Notes: a model not told the origin generated them from the letters alone. A DNA stretch of 61,825 bases from Nitrososphaerota archaeon (GCA_029784825.1 JAFMAU010000009.1:1-61825), one strand, 5' to 3'. Positions 17,120-25,327 are shown, counted from the stretch's first letter. Program-made: numbers and translations.

Positions 17120-17746
17120 CTAAGCTACGGTGACCGTCCCTGTCATCCAGCCCGCAGTGGACATCGCCCCGGTTGAGCCGTCAGTTCCGAGCCCGCAGGG
17201 GGTCATACAGAGCCACTGGTATGTCCCGGCCTTTGTGAAGTAGAGGTAGGCCATCTCGGTGTAGCCGCCGACGACCGGGATGTTCACGTTGAGGTCTGGG
17301 ATGGTGAAGGTGTGCGCCACGGAGTCGTCGGGCACCGAAGTCACGTTCTGGCCCAACTTGGCCGGGTCCGGCCCCGCGGGATTCGTGCCGTTGATCATGT
17401 AGACCACGCCCCCGACCGTTCCCTTCACCACCCCTATCTGGGGCGGGCCCCCTGTGGGGGCGTCGTATGAGATGATTGTCAGCTGAATCAGAGTGTTGAT
17501 GGGGAAGGCTATGCTCGCCGAGGACTCTAGGCCGCTGCTTCCGACTACGTAGAACCGCGGCTGCCCGGTCGTGGCGTTCCAGGCTACGTCCGTCGGCTCG
17601 AGCAGCGTCATTTGGAACGGCCCGCTCTTCTGCTGGGTGGTCGTCGTCGGCCTCAGGGTCGCAGTGGCAAAGTAGTAGCCCAGACCGGAGGCGAGCAGCA
17701 GCGCGCCGAACACCAGAGCGACGGTCACCTGTGCGTGTTTCTCCAT
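17120..17746 (-). CDS. Membrane-anchored cupredoxin-like protein
   Basis: About 208 residues. One N-terminal helix (VTVALVFGALLLASGLGYYF) is followed by a Thr-rich linker and a beta-sandwich ending in HTFTIPDLNVNIPVV, GTYQWLCMTPCGLG and WMTGTVTV. The pattern resembles cytochrome oxidase subunit II/sulfocyanin-type copper domains: an upstream His, a CxxxC pair (CMTPC) and a late Met. The usual His after the second Cys is not visible, so the copper site may be altered. I start at ATG 17746, just before the membrane helix; the frame is open to 17800. Confidence 0.7.
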   Translation of the reverse strand: MEKHAQVTVALVFGALLLASGLGYYFATATLRPTTTTQQKSGPFQMTLLEPTDVAWNATTGQPRFYVVGSSGLESSASIAFPINTLIQLTIISYDAPTGGPPQIGVVKGTVGGVVYMINGTNPAGPDPAKLGQNVTSVPDDSVAHTFTIPDLNVNIPVVGGYTEMAYLYFTKAGTYQWLCMTPCGLGTDGSTGAMSTAGWMTGTVTVA

Positions 17747-17820
17747 CAGGTCAGAACCTGCAAATTGCCCGTCGAAATCGGCCTTAAAAGGCTGGGACAC
17801 GGTTCTCAGATACTGAAAAC

Positions 17821-18642
17821 CTGGCCGACCGACGGGCGCAGGAGGTCGAGGGGAGGCTCGCGAGTCTCCAGACGCTGAGCACGGCCGCCGAGGGAGAGAC
17901 GCTCACCGGCATTTCTGAAAGCGGCGCGATAATCAGCTTTTCAAACGCCGCATCTCTGGAAATCGGCGAGGCCGCAGCCGCCTTCGTAGTCTCGAAGCTG
18001 CTTTCTCTCGCCCGCAGGGGCGGTGTCTCCTCCGACGTCCTCGTCCTCACCGAGGCGTACCGCCTGTTCAGGTCCAAGCGGTACGTGCACCATTCGAGGC
18101 GGTTCGAGAACGCGCTGCTCTCGTCGCCCATCGGCAAGGTGCTTGTGACCGAGCTGGACGGCGCCCTCGACGAGCAGGTTGTCGACTCCTGTCCGATCCG
18201 CCTGCTCTCCAGCTCCGTCTGGAACGTCAAGGAGGAGGACAAGATGCTGGACGGGTCATTCGCGCTTCGGGATACTGCCCGCTGCACGTCGATTGCGCTG
18301 GCCCTCCGAAGGTTCGAGCCGCTCGAAGGTGGGATCGCGCGGGGGACTCCTCCCAGGCCCGCTCCTCCTTCGCTCACGCTGGCAGTCCTGGAAGCAGTCA
18401 GCACCAACGAGCTTGCGACGAAACCCTCGATCGCCGCCTGGCTGTCCGTGGACTACGGCAGGGACGAGATAATCGCAGAGACCGACAAGCTCGCCAGGGA
18501 GCTCTTCGTGACGCGGATGGTCCCGCCGAGCGGAATGGAAACTCGGCCTGCGGGAGACCTGTCAAGGGCGGAAAGTCTGGTCCCAAGGGTGACGGCCGAG
18601 CCTTCAACCATGAGTCGGGTAGGGTTCCAACGTCCAGAATAG
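17821..18642 (+). CDS. Conserved-looking soluble protein of unknown function
   Basis: Up to about 273 residues with coding-type composition from just after a TAA near 17783 to TAG 18642. Early helices (LASLQTLSTAAEG, IGEAAAAFVVSKLLSLARRGG) lead into a mixed alpha/beta region; the last 60 residues look winged-helix-like but not clearly so. No family recognised. No ATG, GTG or TTG occurs in this frame until GTG 18085, which would discard about 88 plausible codons. CTG 17821 lies about 34 nt after a TTAAAAGG TATA-like box and is used here; the start is therefore uncertain. Confidence 0.55.
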   Translation: MADRRAQEVEGRLASLQTLSTAAEGETLTGISESGAIISFSNAASLEIGEAAAAFVVSKLLSLARRGGVSSDVLVLTEAYRLFRSKRYVHHSRRFENALLSSPIGKVLVTELDGALDEQVVDSCPIRLLSSSVWNVKEEDKMLDGSFALRDTARCTSIALALRRFEPLEGGIARGTPPRPAPPSLTLAVLEAVSTNELATKPSIAAWLSVDYGRDEIIAETDKLARELFVTRMVPPSGMETRPAGDLSRAESLVPRVTAEPSTMSRVGFQRPE

Positions 18643-18676
18643 GGCTGCGGCAGAAATTCCGCGCCTTCGAAGAGCG

Positions 18677-19045
18677 CTATTTGGAAATCGCGAGGACGTA
18701 GGGGGTGAATTTCTCCAGCTCGCGGGAGACGGGGTTCACCTTGAGCCTGAGGGCCTCCAGCGCGGTGAGGCCCAGCAACGGCTCCTGGTCGCCGAAACCA
18801 ATCAAGACTGTGACTGCCCTCTTCGAGCCGCGGAATTCTATGCTTGCGTCGCCGAGGCCCGCCTCCCTCAGGCTACCGTCCGCAAGCTTGACCTTGATGA
18901 TTTCGTCAGCCGCGATGCCCAGCTTTCGGGCCAAGCTCTCTGAGATTCTAGTATATGTCGAACCGGTGTCGACGAGCATCTTGACTTCCTCTGTTGCTCT
19001 GGCACCGTGGACCCTCACGGTCACCCAGGTCTCGCCCACTTTCAT
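18677..19045 (-). CDS. Retroviral-type (clan AA) aspartic protease domain protein
   Basis: 122 residues forming a single retropepsin-like domain: MLVDTGSTYTRIS with catalytic Asp26 in the DTGS motif, the flap strand and the LLGLTALEAL helix motif. Such single-domain proteins act as dimers; the substrate is unknown. ATG 19045 is chosen because a strong Shine-Dalgarno-like aaggaggt ends two bases upstream, unusual in this window where most genes look leaderless. An AT-rich element lies at 19071-19079. The codon frame is open six residues further upstream. Confidence 0.82.
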   Translation of the reverse strand: MKVGETWVTVRVHGARATEEVKMLVDTGSTYTRISESLARKLGIAADEIIKVKLADGSLREAGLGDASIEFRGSKRAVTVLIGFGDQEPLLGLTALEALRLKVNPVSRELEKFTPYVLAISK

Positions 19046-19322
19046 TGACCTCCTTGAAGGCAACCCGCCAATTAAATATTAGCACCACGCAACCGGGAAG
19101 AACGCGATTGTCGTGCCAGGCCGTGAGTTGGTTCGATTTTCTGACGCCCAAGTTATCTGTTAGTTAGAACCAGGTTTCCTTCATGCCTCATCGGAGCGTA
19201 TGGATGAACATCTGATTCAGTCGGACGCGATGCAGCCCTCGTGGAAACGGCCCGCACAGAAAACGCGACGAAGATGAGGAGGCGACCGTGCGACCACCGG
19301 GGAGAGGGAATAGCAGGAGGAA

Positions 19323-19490
19323 TCAGAAAGCTTCGAGCTTTGCCTTCAATTCCAGGACGATGTTAAGTGCAGCTATGTCACCTAGCAGGATGTTGGGTTC
19401 GCGGTCCTTGACGATGGGAATCCTTCTCAGGAAGCCTGTTTCGAGGCCCTCGAGGACTTCCTTCGTACGGCGGAGTGCCTCAGAATCCAA
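19323..19490 (-). CDS. Small acidic/leucine-rich unknown protein (possible frameshifted 3' part)
   Basis: 55 residues from TTG 19490: a helical stretch (SEALRRTKEVLEGLETGFL) followed by RRIPIVKDREPNILLGDIAALNIVLELKAKLEAF. The composition looks coded. It overlaps the end of the gene at 19427-19651 by 64 bp in another frame. It could be the second gene of a coupled pair or the displaced C-terminus of that gene after a frameshift. No family recognised. Confidence 0.4.
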   Translation of the reverse strand: MDSEALRRTKEVLEGLETGFLRRIPIVKDREPNILLGDIAALNIVLELKAKLEAF

Positions 19491-19651
19491 GAGTCTATCG
19501 CCCTGTCAACCCACTCGGGATTCCCAGTCGGCCCCATCTTCGTTCTTAGCTCTGCCATCTGTTTCGCGGTGGGGCGTGGCCATCGATTCTCCCACGCGTC
19601 TATGGCGACGTCGACCCAACTCTTGCCCTTCCCTTCTGTCGACTTCTTCAT
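19427..19651 (-). CDS. Small unknown protein with repeated W-D-AID-W segments
   Basis: 74 residues. Two related segments, SWVDVAIDAWENRW and EWVDRAIDSWILRH, flank a helical middle, suggesting an internal duplication. A TTAAATC element is centred 30 nt upstream of ATG 19651, as expected for a leaderless archaeal gene, and this is the main support. The last ~20 residues are basic and serine-rich, unlike the rest; the alternative frame there (19323-19490) looks better coded, so a frameshift is possible. Function unknown. Confidence 0.5.
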   Translation of the reverse strand: MKKSTEGKGKSWVDVAIDAWENRWPRPTAKQMAELRTKMGPTGNPEWVDRAIDSWILRHSAVRRKSSRASKQAS

Positions 19652-19974
19652 GCAACTCGTTCAACATTCGCCGGCCCGATTTAAGCGTCTCCATCTCACG
19701 GCCTGAGTTTCTAATCAACCATCACTCCGAGGGCGGCTAGCAGCCCCCTGCTGGGCACGAACCAGACAAGCACCAAGGAGACCTCGCCGACAGCGAGAGG
19801 ACATCTCCGTACCCACGAAAGCGGGGGAACGACGAAATCAACGAGAACCATCAGCCGACAACGACGAAGCAACAACATCGACGACCATCATTCTGAATTC
19901 TTGCGATGAAATCCGCCGAACGGAAGCGAACGAAAGGGAGGAAGAGGCGGGTCGTCCGCCGATTGTATCCGATT

Positions 19975-20292
19975 TCAGGGATTGAGAAGGGGAATTCTCC
20001 CGATGGCCAAATAGCCAATCGCGACCCAGAGAAGGACCGCGATGACTACCATCCCCCAGAAGCCTGGCTTCCTGGTCTTGTGTCGGAATTTCGTCGCGCC
20101 ATAGATGATTCCTAGGAACCCTCCCGCGAGCGCTATCCCGTGAAGGGTTGTCTCGCTGACTCTGGTCGGATGCTTCAAACCCTCCTGGCTTGTGGCCAAG
20201 CGCTTGTCCCAGCCCATGATGACGAAGCCGACCAAGCTCCAGCAAATCAACCAGATGAGGATGTCCTCGATGGTAAGGAACGGAAGGATCAT
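19975..20292 (-). CDS. DUF1294 small membrane protein
   Basis: 105 residues: an N-terminal helix (about 7-27), the family motif MGWDKRLATS, the conserved RVSETTLHGIALAGGFLGIIYG stretch, the FRHKTRKPGFWG motif and a last helix (82-98). This is DUF1294, a small inner-membrane family without known function. Same-strand paralogue at 22934-23287. Complete and intact. Starts at ATG 20292. Confidence 0.85.
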   Translation of the reverse strand: MILPFLTIEDILIWLICWSLVGFVIMGWDKRLATSQEGLKHPTRVSETTLHGIALAGGFLGIIYGATKFRHKTRKPGFWGMVVIAVLLWVAIGYLAIGRIPLLNP

Positions 20293-20528
20293 CGCTTCGG
20301 AGCATGCGGGCCGACTACTTTAGCGCAGCTTCCGGCAAGATTCAAGCTTTCGCTCCCCTCTCTGCCAACCCAATCCCGTGGAAAGGCTGGAGGAAAAGAC
20401 TGTTGCCGTCACCGACGAGAACAGAGGGCGGACGCGCTACAAGCTGAATCTCCCGAACCTTAACGGGCTGCTGCTGGGAGAGGTGATGGCGCTGCGACGG
20501 GCCCCCTACCCGCTGCGCGCTTCTTGAG

Positions 20529-20996
20529 CTAGCCCTGCAACAGCCTCCCCATGGCCTCGCCGATGCTCCAGACCTGAATCAACCCCGACCGCCTGATTCT
20601 GTCGAAGTCTCTGTCGTTGGTGATTAGGATGGCGCCAGTTTGGAGTGATGCCGAGGCGTGCATCACGTCGGCGCTCGCGTCCGCCGGAAGATATCGCCTG
20701 CAGCGCGCCAGCGCCCGTTCGTCCAGCTCGACTACCCTCATCTTGTCTGTGAGCTGCGTAGGTAAGAGGTTGGCAGTCTCGGACTCGAGCTCCTCGGCGT
20801 AACGTCTGTACTCGTCCACCAGTCTTGAGCTGCCGACCAGTTCTACCCGCTCGTTGACTATGAGCTCGACAAGCAGGCTGAGCGCCCTGGTGTCCTTGCG
20901 TGACTCTTGGCCGGGCTTCGTGAAGGGCTTTATCGCTGCGACGAAGACGTTCGTGTCAACTACGAAGCGTCCCGTGCTCCTTTCTGGCCCGCTCAT
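20529..20996 (-). CDS. vapC: PIN-domain toxin ribonuclease (VapC-like)
   Basis: 155 residues with the PIN-domain acidic site: Asp14 (VVDTNVF), Glu62 (LVDEYRR), Asp110 (ASADVMHAS) and Asp128 (ILITNDRDF). VapC toxins cleave tRNA or rRNA when free of their antitoxin. The AbrB-type antitoxin gene immediately upstream overlaps this start by 41 bp, the usual arrangement. Starts at ATG 20996. Confidence 0.9.
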   Translation of the reverse strand: MSGPERSTGRFVVDTNVFVAAIKPFTKPGQESRKDTRALSLLVELIVNERVELVGSSRLVDEYRRYAEELESETANLLPTQLTDKMRVVELDERALARCRRYLPADASADVMHASASLQTGAILITNDRDFDRIRRSGLIQVWSIGEAMGRLLQG

Positions 20997-21225
20997 TCGA
21001 TTCCTCTCGGACCTTTCTCGCTATTGATTCCACGTCTTTCCCTTTAAGCTCCTGTCTCAGCCGTCGGGCCAGCTCCTCGATGTCCAGCTTCTTCAGTATC
21101 ATGACGCCTCTTTCCGAATCGGCCACCAGGATGGTGCTGTCCTCCTTCAGTCCCATCTTGTCTCTGATCTCCTTCGGAATCACCACCCTCCCCGCCTTGT
21201 CGATCGTGGTCACAGCTTCTACCAT
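20956..21225 (-). CDS. vapB: AbrB/SpoVT-type antitoxin (VapB-like)
   Basis: 89 residues. The N-terminal swapped-hairpin DNA-binding domain TTIDKAGRVVIPKEIRDKMGL is typical of AbrB/MazE-fold antitoxins. A charged C-terminal helix (LARRLRQELKGKDVESIARKV) would bind the toxin. I start at ATG 21225, directly before the AbrB domain; the frame extends to 21594, but upstream codons do not look coded and the TATA-like tagataagc (21251-21259) lies about 30 nt upstream. An inverted repeat between box and start probably serves as the operator. Confidence 0.88.
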   Translation of the reverse strand: MVEAVTTIDKAGRVVIPKEIRDKMGLKEDSTILVADSERGVMILKKLDIEELARRLRQELKGKDVESIARKVREESNERARKEHGTLRS

Positions 21226-21226
21226 T

Positions 21227-21250
21227 CCACCATCAGTGCCATAATGGTGG
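21227..21250 (-). promoter_or_regulatory. Inverted repeat, candidate VapB operator
   Basis: Perfect 7-bp arms, ccaccat (21227-21233) and atggtgg (21244-21250), with a 10-bp spacer. They lie between the TATA element and the start codon of the antitoxin gene, where autorepressing AbrB-type antitoxins bind. Confidence 0.55.
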
Positions 21251-21396
21251 TAGATAAGCGTTCGTTGGAGCGGCGACGCACTGCGAGAGAGTGAGGAAGC
21301 GGATGGACGACGAGGGCCTTTCCGGACGGTCTCTGGAGGGCTTGTCGCACTCGGGCATAGACCTTTTTCTATGCGAAATGCGGTCGACCTTCGGCC

Positions 21397-21774
21397 ATGA
21401 AGACCAGGGTGCCGAGCAAGGTCGGAGGGAGAGGCGGCAGCGGGTACTATCCCTGCGCTCTTTGCCAAGATGATGGCGAGCTGAGCGAGAGAGCAGAGAG
21501 CATGGTTCTGATCAGACTCAGGACCGGCGGGGAGGAGGAGTGGGTTTCGGTGTGCGCCAAGCACCAAGGCAGCGTCGGGAAAGCGGAGTCTCAATACGAA
21601 CTCATCGGCCTGCCTGTTCTGGGAGTGTCGGAGGAGTTCGTGAAGGCGAAGCGGGAGCTACAGCTCCAATCCGCAGGGAGGAAGAAGCAGACCAGGCCTT
21701 ACGACGCTCAAATGAAGGGGAAGAACTTCGCGAGGAAGAAGCTCAGGAACATTCCAAGAGAATTGAGGGATTAG
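21397..21774 (+). CDS. Small Cys/His-containing protein, unknown function
   Basis: 125 residues. CALC near residue 20 and the later VCAKHQG suggest a treble-clef or ribbon zinc site built from two Cys, a third Cys and one His. The C-terminal third is strongly basic (GRKKQTRPYDAQMKGKNFARKK), which fits nucleic-acid binding. A tttctat element about 28 nt upstream supports ATG 21397 as a leaderless start. Sits between VapBC and the orphan methylase module. No family recognised. Confidence 0.6.
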   Translation: MKTRVPSKVGGRGGSGYYPCALCQDDGELSERAESMVLIRLRTGGEEEWVSVCAKHQGSVGKAESQYELIGLPVLGVSEEFVKAKRELQLQSAGRKKQTRPYDAQMKGKNFARKKLRNIPRELRD

Positions 21775-21940
21775 GCTAAGCTGGCGCGTAGCAATGAGTT
21801 GAAGAGGTCAGTCGTAGTCGGCTACTCGAAAGGCTCTCGGAGATACGAAGGCGAGCTGAGGGCCGCCTTGGAAAAGCTGATGGGGAGGTCCCTCTTTTTC
21901 CCCCCAAAATCGACAGGGTCACGAACTTGCACTTCCTAAT

Positions 21941-22843
21941 CTATTTGTAATCCAACTGTGCCGAGTTGTCGGGCTTGCCTGTCAACAACTCTAGCGTCTG
22001 GATTATCTCCTCGAGTTCGGCCTTCGATATCCCGTGGAGCTCCGCGGACAACCCATCAATCTCTTCTTCGATGGCTGCCATTTCGTCTGCGTTGCTCTGG
22101 GCCTGACGTTCTTTCTCAGCCAGTAAATGCGCCCTTCTTGAAAGTTCAGCCAAACGCAAGTGCAGTTTGTTCTTGGAGTCGAATGGGGGGACGTAGACGT
22201 GATTCATTATGTGTGTGTCCATTGTTGTCTCAACAGTATAACCTGAAACGACCATTTGAGAAATGGACGAATTCAGAACGGCAGCTACGTAGTGGGCCTC
22301 AGTCGCATCGGCGCACGGGATGAACATCAGCTTATGGTCAGGAATCACGCTCTTGGTTCCAAGCACCTTATCGTTCACGCTACCGAGAACAGCAACCTCG
22401 AAGATTCCCTTTCCCGAAATCCTACCAGATATTTCTTTCCAACAGACTTTGTAGGGGGCCAAAGCCCATTTCGTATTGAATGCCCAATAGAACGGTGGAG
22501 TCAACTTCTGTATCGTCATTAACTTTGATGGTGGATACGGGACGAACTGCAAATAGGGCTTCAGTTTTGTCTTATACGGTTCTCCGCCTCTGTGCACGAG
22601 GTCGTCAAAGAACGTCACGAAGTAGGCCAGTGCGTGCGGAAATTGCGCTTTCATCTCATCGTCCGAGTACTCGCGCCCTTCAGTTCCACTCGGAACTATG
22701 ACGTGTGATTCGGGCTTGACTCTGATTTTGAGCTCTTCTTCGTTACTTGACTCGGTTGCATGTTTCAGTATGTTCTGAGCAATCTTGTTCGTGTCAAACT
22801 TCTCGACAAGAAGAGCCCCTGGTGATTTCGACTCCGACGCCAA
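21941..22843 (-). CDS. Orphan C-terminal/specificity module of an N6-adenine DNA methylase
   Basis: 300 residues resembling only the target-recognition end of type I/IIG-like N6-adenine methylases. Examples are PHALAYFVTFFDDLVHRGG, FYWAFN, FEVAVLGSVNDKVLGTKSVIPDHKLMFIPC, AHYVAAVLNSSI, MDTHIMNHVYVPPFD and a coiled-coil LAEKERQAQSNADEMAAIEEEI. The SAM-binding and NPPW catalytic motifs are absent, and no upstream frame carries them. It may be a remnant of a restriction-modification gene or a free specificity protein. TTG 22843 lies about 42 nt downstream of a ctttaagcg TATA-like element, so it might still be expressed. Confidence 0.6.
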   Translation of the reverse strand: MASESKSPGALLVEKFDTNKIAQNILKHATESSNEEELKIRVKPESHVIVPSGTEGREYSDDEMKAQFPHALAYFVTFFDDLVHRGGEPYKTKLKPYLQFVPYPPSKLMTIQKLTPPFYWAFNTKWALAPYKVCWKEISGRISGKGIFEVAVLGSVNDKVLGTKSVIPDHKLMFIPCADATEAHYVAAVLNSSISQMVVSGYTVETTMDTHIMNHVYVPPFDSKNKLHLRLAELSRRAHLLAEKERQAQSNADEMAAIEEEIDGLSAELHGISKAELEEIIQTLELLTGKPDNSAQLDYK

Positions 22844-22933
22844 CTCTCTTGCTCTCGCCCGCTACTGATGACCTACGTCGCTTAAAGTCTCCTTGATGTT
22901 AGCGTTGTCATCTTCTACTACGAGCCGCCTTGA

Positions 22934-23287
22934 TCATGGGCCGCCGGCGGCGTTCTTCAGCCACGACCCGAGTTGCACCAAAATTCCGATTTCGAAGACG
23001 ACGGAGTACGTGAAGAACGACCAAAGAACAATCGCAACGAATACAATCCCCCAAAAGCCGTCCTTGTGCGTCTGATGACGAAAGACCTTACCACCGAGAA
23101 TAACCCCAGGAAGTCCTCCTGCGAGGGCCACTCCGTGGAGCGACAGTTCACTCATCCTTCTTGGACGCCTAACCCCATTTTGGCTGGTTGCCAGATGCTT
23201 GTCCCAGCCCATCATGGCATAGCTAACACAGCTCCAGGTCAGAACCCACGTCAGCAGAACTCAAGGCGCAAGGAACGCGAGGTCCAT
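22934..23287 (-). pseudogene. DUF1294 membrane protein gene with in-frame TGA at codon 9
   Basis: Read from ATG 23287 the frame gives MDLAFLAP, a TGA (23261-23263), then VLLTWVLTWSCVSYAMMGWDKHL and the rest of a DUF1294 protein to 22934. This aligns without gaps to the intact paralogue at 19975-20292, the TGA standing opposite a glutamate codon. So this is a copy broken by one nonsense codon. Translation could restart at ATG 23215 (93 residues), losing most of the first membrane helix. Confidence 0.75.
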
Positions 23288-23364
23288 CTCCTTCGGACAT
23301 TACGAGGGTGTTAGTTTAGTACCACTGCTGACATGCGTATGTTGACATGGGACGTCGAACTGAT

Positions 23365-25068
23365 CTAGGTACCTGTGATTGGCTGGATGGGGATTTCGCT
23401 GCCGGCACTGCATCCGCAGCCCGGTGCATGGCCGCCGCGCCTCAGGGTTCCCTTGTAGAGGCCGTCTTCCAGCTTCTTGCCAGTCTTGGCTTCCCACTGT
23501 TCAATCGGCATCCCATACTTCTGTTGAATCCTGTCTCTATACCATTCTGGCAAGACGTTGAAGCTACAGAAGGGAATGATCCTCAGGTCGGGAGTAAGGT
23601 AGTGGATGTCGCATCTCTGTAATCTCTCTTCGTCCTGATTATATTTGTCCTGAAAATGCATCATTCCCAAGAACATCGACTTTAGGTGGAACTGCCCCAC
23701 AGCGGCGTAGTCGTGCTTCACCAGCGCGTCCGTCAAGAGCTTCGCGAACGATAGCCCGTGCGGCTGCTTGCTCCTGTCGACGAAAGAGGAAATCTGCGTC
23801 AGCACCTTCGCGGCCACGAGGTAGCGGTTGGTCCCCGAGTAGATCTCGTCGGTCTTCTCGGACAGGTACTCGACCATGCCGGGGATGTCGACAAACTTCG
23901 TAATCTGCACCAGCTTGCCCTTCTCCGTGTCCTTGAACGCGTATGTCCCCGCGCCGCACGCGAAGTGGATGGAGAGCTCGTACTGCTCCTTCTTCGTGAA
24001 GGCCTCGATGAAGCTGGTCACCGGGGAGCACGACGGGACCGGGAACCATCCGTCTGAGGTTATCTCGCCGTTTGTCTGCTCCTCGATCCTCTCGATGCAG
24101 TCGGGTATCGTGATGCGGTACTTTGCGCGCTCGGTCTTCGTGAGCCGTCCCGTCAGGGACACAGGCTGGAAGTTGACCGCGTGGACCGTGTCGATGTTCC
24201 TCTCCCCGAACTTGATTATGGAGCCGAGCTCGTGGTCGTTTATCGACTTTATGACCGTGGGGACTAGGACGACGCCCAGGCCCGCCTTCCTGCACGCGTC
24301 TATGGCGTAGGGCGCCTCCCAGTGGTTCTTGGGGTTGGTCCTGGGCGTGGTCCCGTCGAAGCTCATGTAGAGGTTGGACACGCCTGCCTGCTGGAGCCGC
24401 TTGGCCATGGACGGGTCGAGGGCGAGGTTGATCCCGTTGGTGTTCAGCTGGACGTGGTCGACCCCCTCCTCCTTCATTATCTTGATTATCTCGGGGAGCT
24501 CGTCCCTGATGGTGGGCTCGCCGCCCGTTATCTGGACCGAGTTGCCGGCCACCGGCCTCTCCGACTTCAGGCTCCTGGCCATCTCGCGGACCTGGTCGAG
24601 CGTCGGCTCGTAGACGTAGGCCCCCTCCAGCCCCTTCTTGACGTAGAAGAAGCAGTACCAGCAGGTCAGGTCGCAGCGGTTGGTGACTATGATGTTCGAA
24701 AGCCCAGTGTGGGAGAGGTGGTTACTGCAGAGGCCGCAGTTGGCCGGGCAGGAGCAGACGTCCATCGGGACGTTGGCAGCGTGGGTGCCCCTGCCGTCCT
24801 TCCAATATCTCGAAAACTTGCTGTACATCTCGTACGAGCCGAAGTAGAGCTCCTCGGTCTCGCCGTGCTCGGGGCACGTCTTGGTCATCCAGACCTTGCT
24901 GTCGCGCTCAAAAACAAGCGCGGGGAGGATCCGGTTGCAGTCAGGGCAGATGGATTGCGTCTGCCGGATGAAATTGCCCTTCGTTACTTCCTTCTTCAGC
25001 TCCAGACTGACGTCTATGACTTGGGTCAAGGGAGAACTGGTCGAATCCGGTATGGACCAGTTGTCCAT
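23365..25068 (-). CDS. tes: Tetraether lipid synthase-type radical SAM protein (Tes)
   Basis: 567 residues matching the Tes/MJ0619 family, which joins the phytanyl tails of archaeal diether lipids to make tetraether (GDGT) lipids. In order: an N-terminal cysteine pair CPDC (41-44) and Cys65, a CSCPANCGLC cluster region (105-114), and the radical SAM motif CDLTCWYC (132-139, CxxxCxxC). QITGGEPTIRDEL then forms the SAM site, with further cysteines toward the C-terminus, ending in GCGCSAG. Length and cysteine layout fit the family. Starts at ATG 25068. It stands alone on this strand between the DUF1294 pseudogene and a zinc-ribbon gene. Confidence 0.88.
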   Translation of the reverse strand: MDNWSIPDSTSSPLTQVIDVSLELKKEVTKGNFIRQTQSICPDCNRILPALVFERDSKVWMTKTCPEHGETEELYFGSYEMYSKFSRYWKDGRGTHAANVPMDVCSCPANCGLCSNHLSHTGLSNIIVTNRCDLTCWYCFFYVKKGLEGAYVYEPTLDQVREMARSLKSERPVAGNSVQITGGEPTIRDELPEIIKIMKEEGVDHVQLNTNGINLALDPSMAKRLQQAGVSNLYMSFDGTTPRTNPKNHWEAPYAIDACRKAGLGVVLVPTVIKSINDHELGSIIKFGERNIDTVHAVNFQPVSLTGRLTKTERAKYRITIPDCIERIEEQTNGEITSDGWFPVPSCSPVTSFIEAFTKKEQYELSIHFACGAGTYAFKDTEKGKLVQITKFVDIPGMVEYLSEKTDEIYSGTNRYLVAAKVLTQISSFVDRSKQPHGLSFAKLLTDALVKHDYAAVGQFHLKSMFLGMMHFQDKYNQDEERLQRCDIHYLTPDLRIIPFCSFNVLPEWYRDRIQQKYGMPIEQWEAKTGKKLEDGLYKGTLRRGGHAPGCGCSAGSEIPIQPITGT

Positions 25069-25113
25069 TTAAGCCTTTTAACACTTCAGAGGGTGAAAAG
25101 TCAATCGCTGAGC

Positions 25114-25263
25114 TCAGGTGCGCCCCTTGATGCCGAAAGACTTGCGCCCAGGAGTGACCACCACGACCTCGTTGCACGCCTTGCAGCGGAAGTATCCGTT
25201 GACGCCCCCCTCGGTCTTCTGCTCCCCCACGAACTCCAGTTCCGGGTGCTTGCAGCCGGGCAA
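25114..25263 (-). CDS. Small zinc-ribbon protein
   Basis: 49 residues starting at TTG 25263: PGCKHPELEF followed 20 residues later by FRCKACNEVVVV, giving a Cys/His plus CxxC zinc ribbon. The C-terminal tail is basic (GRKSFGIKGRT). A TATA-like ttcatatttg lies about 26 nt upstream of the TTG and supports it. Function unknown; nucleic-acid or protein binding is possible. Confidence 0.6.
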   Translation of the reverse strand: MPGCKHPELEFVGEQKTEGGVNGYFRCKACNEVVVVTPGRKSFGIKGRT

Positions 25264-25327
25264 TCGCCGACAGCCGCGAGGAGGTTCATATTTGCGTTGC
25301 GCCCGACGGAGGAGGAGGGAAGGGTGC

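Noticed and set aside
20378..20527. 49-codon ORF (GTG 20378) on the plus strand
   Set aside because: It looks partly coded but has no promoter or recognised family and no neighbour support.
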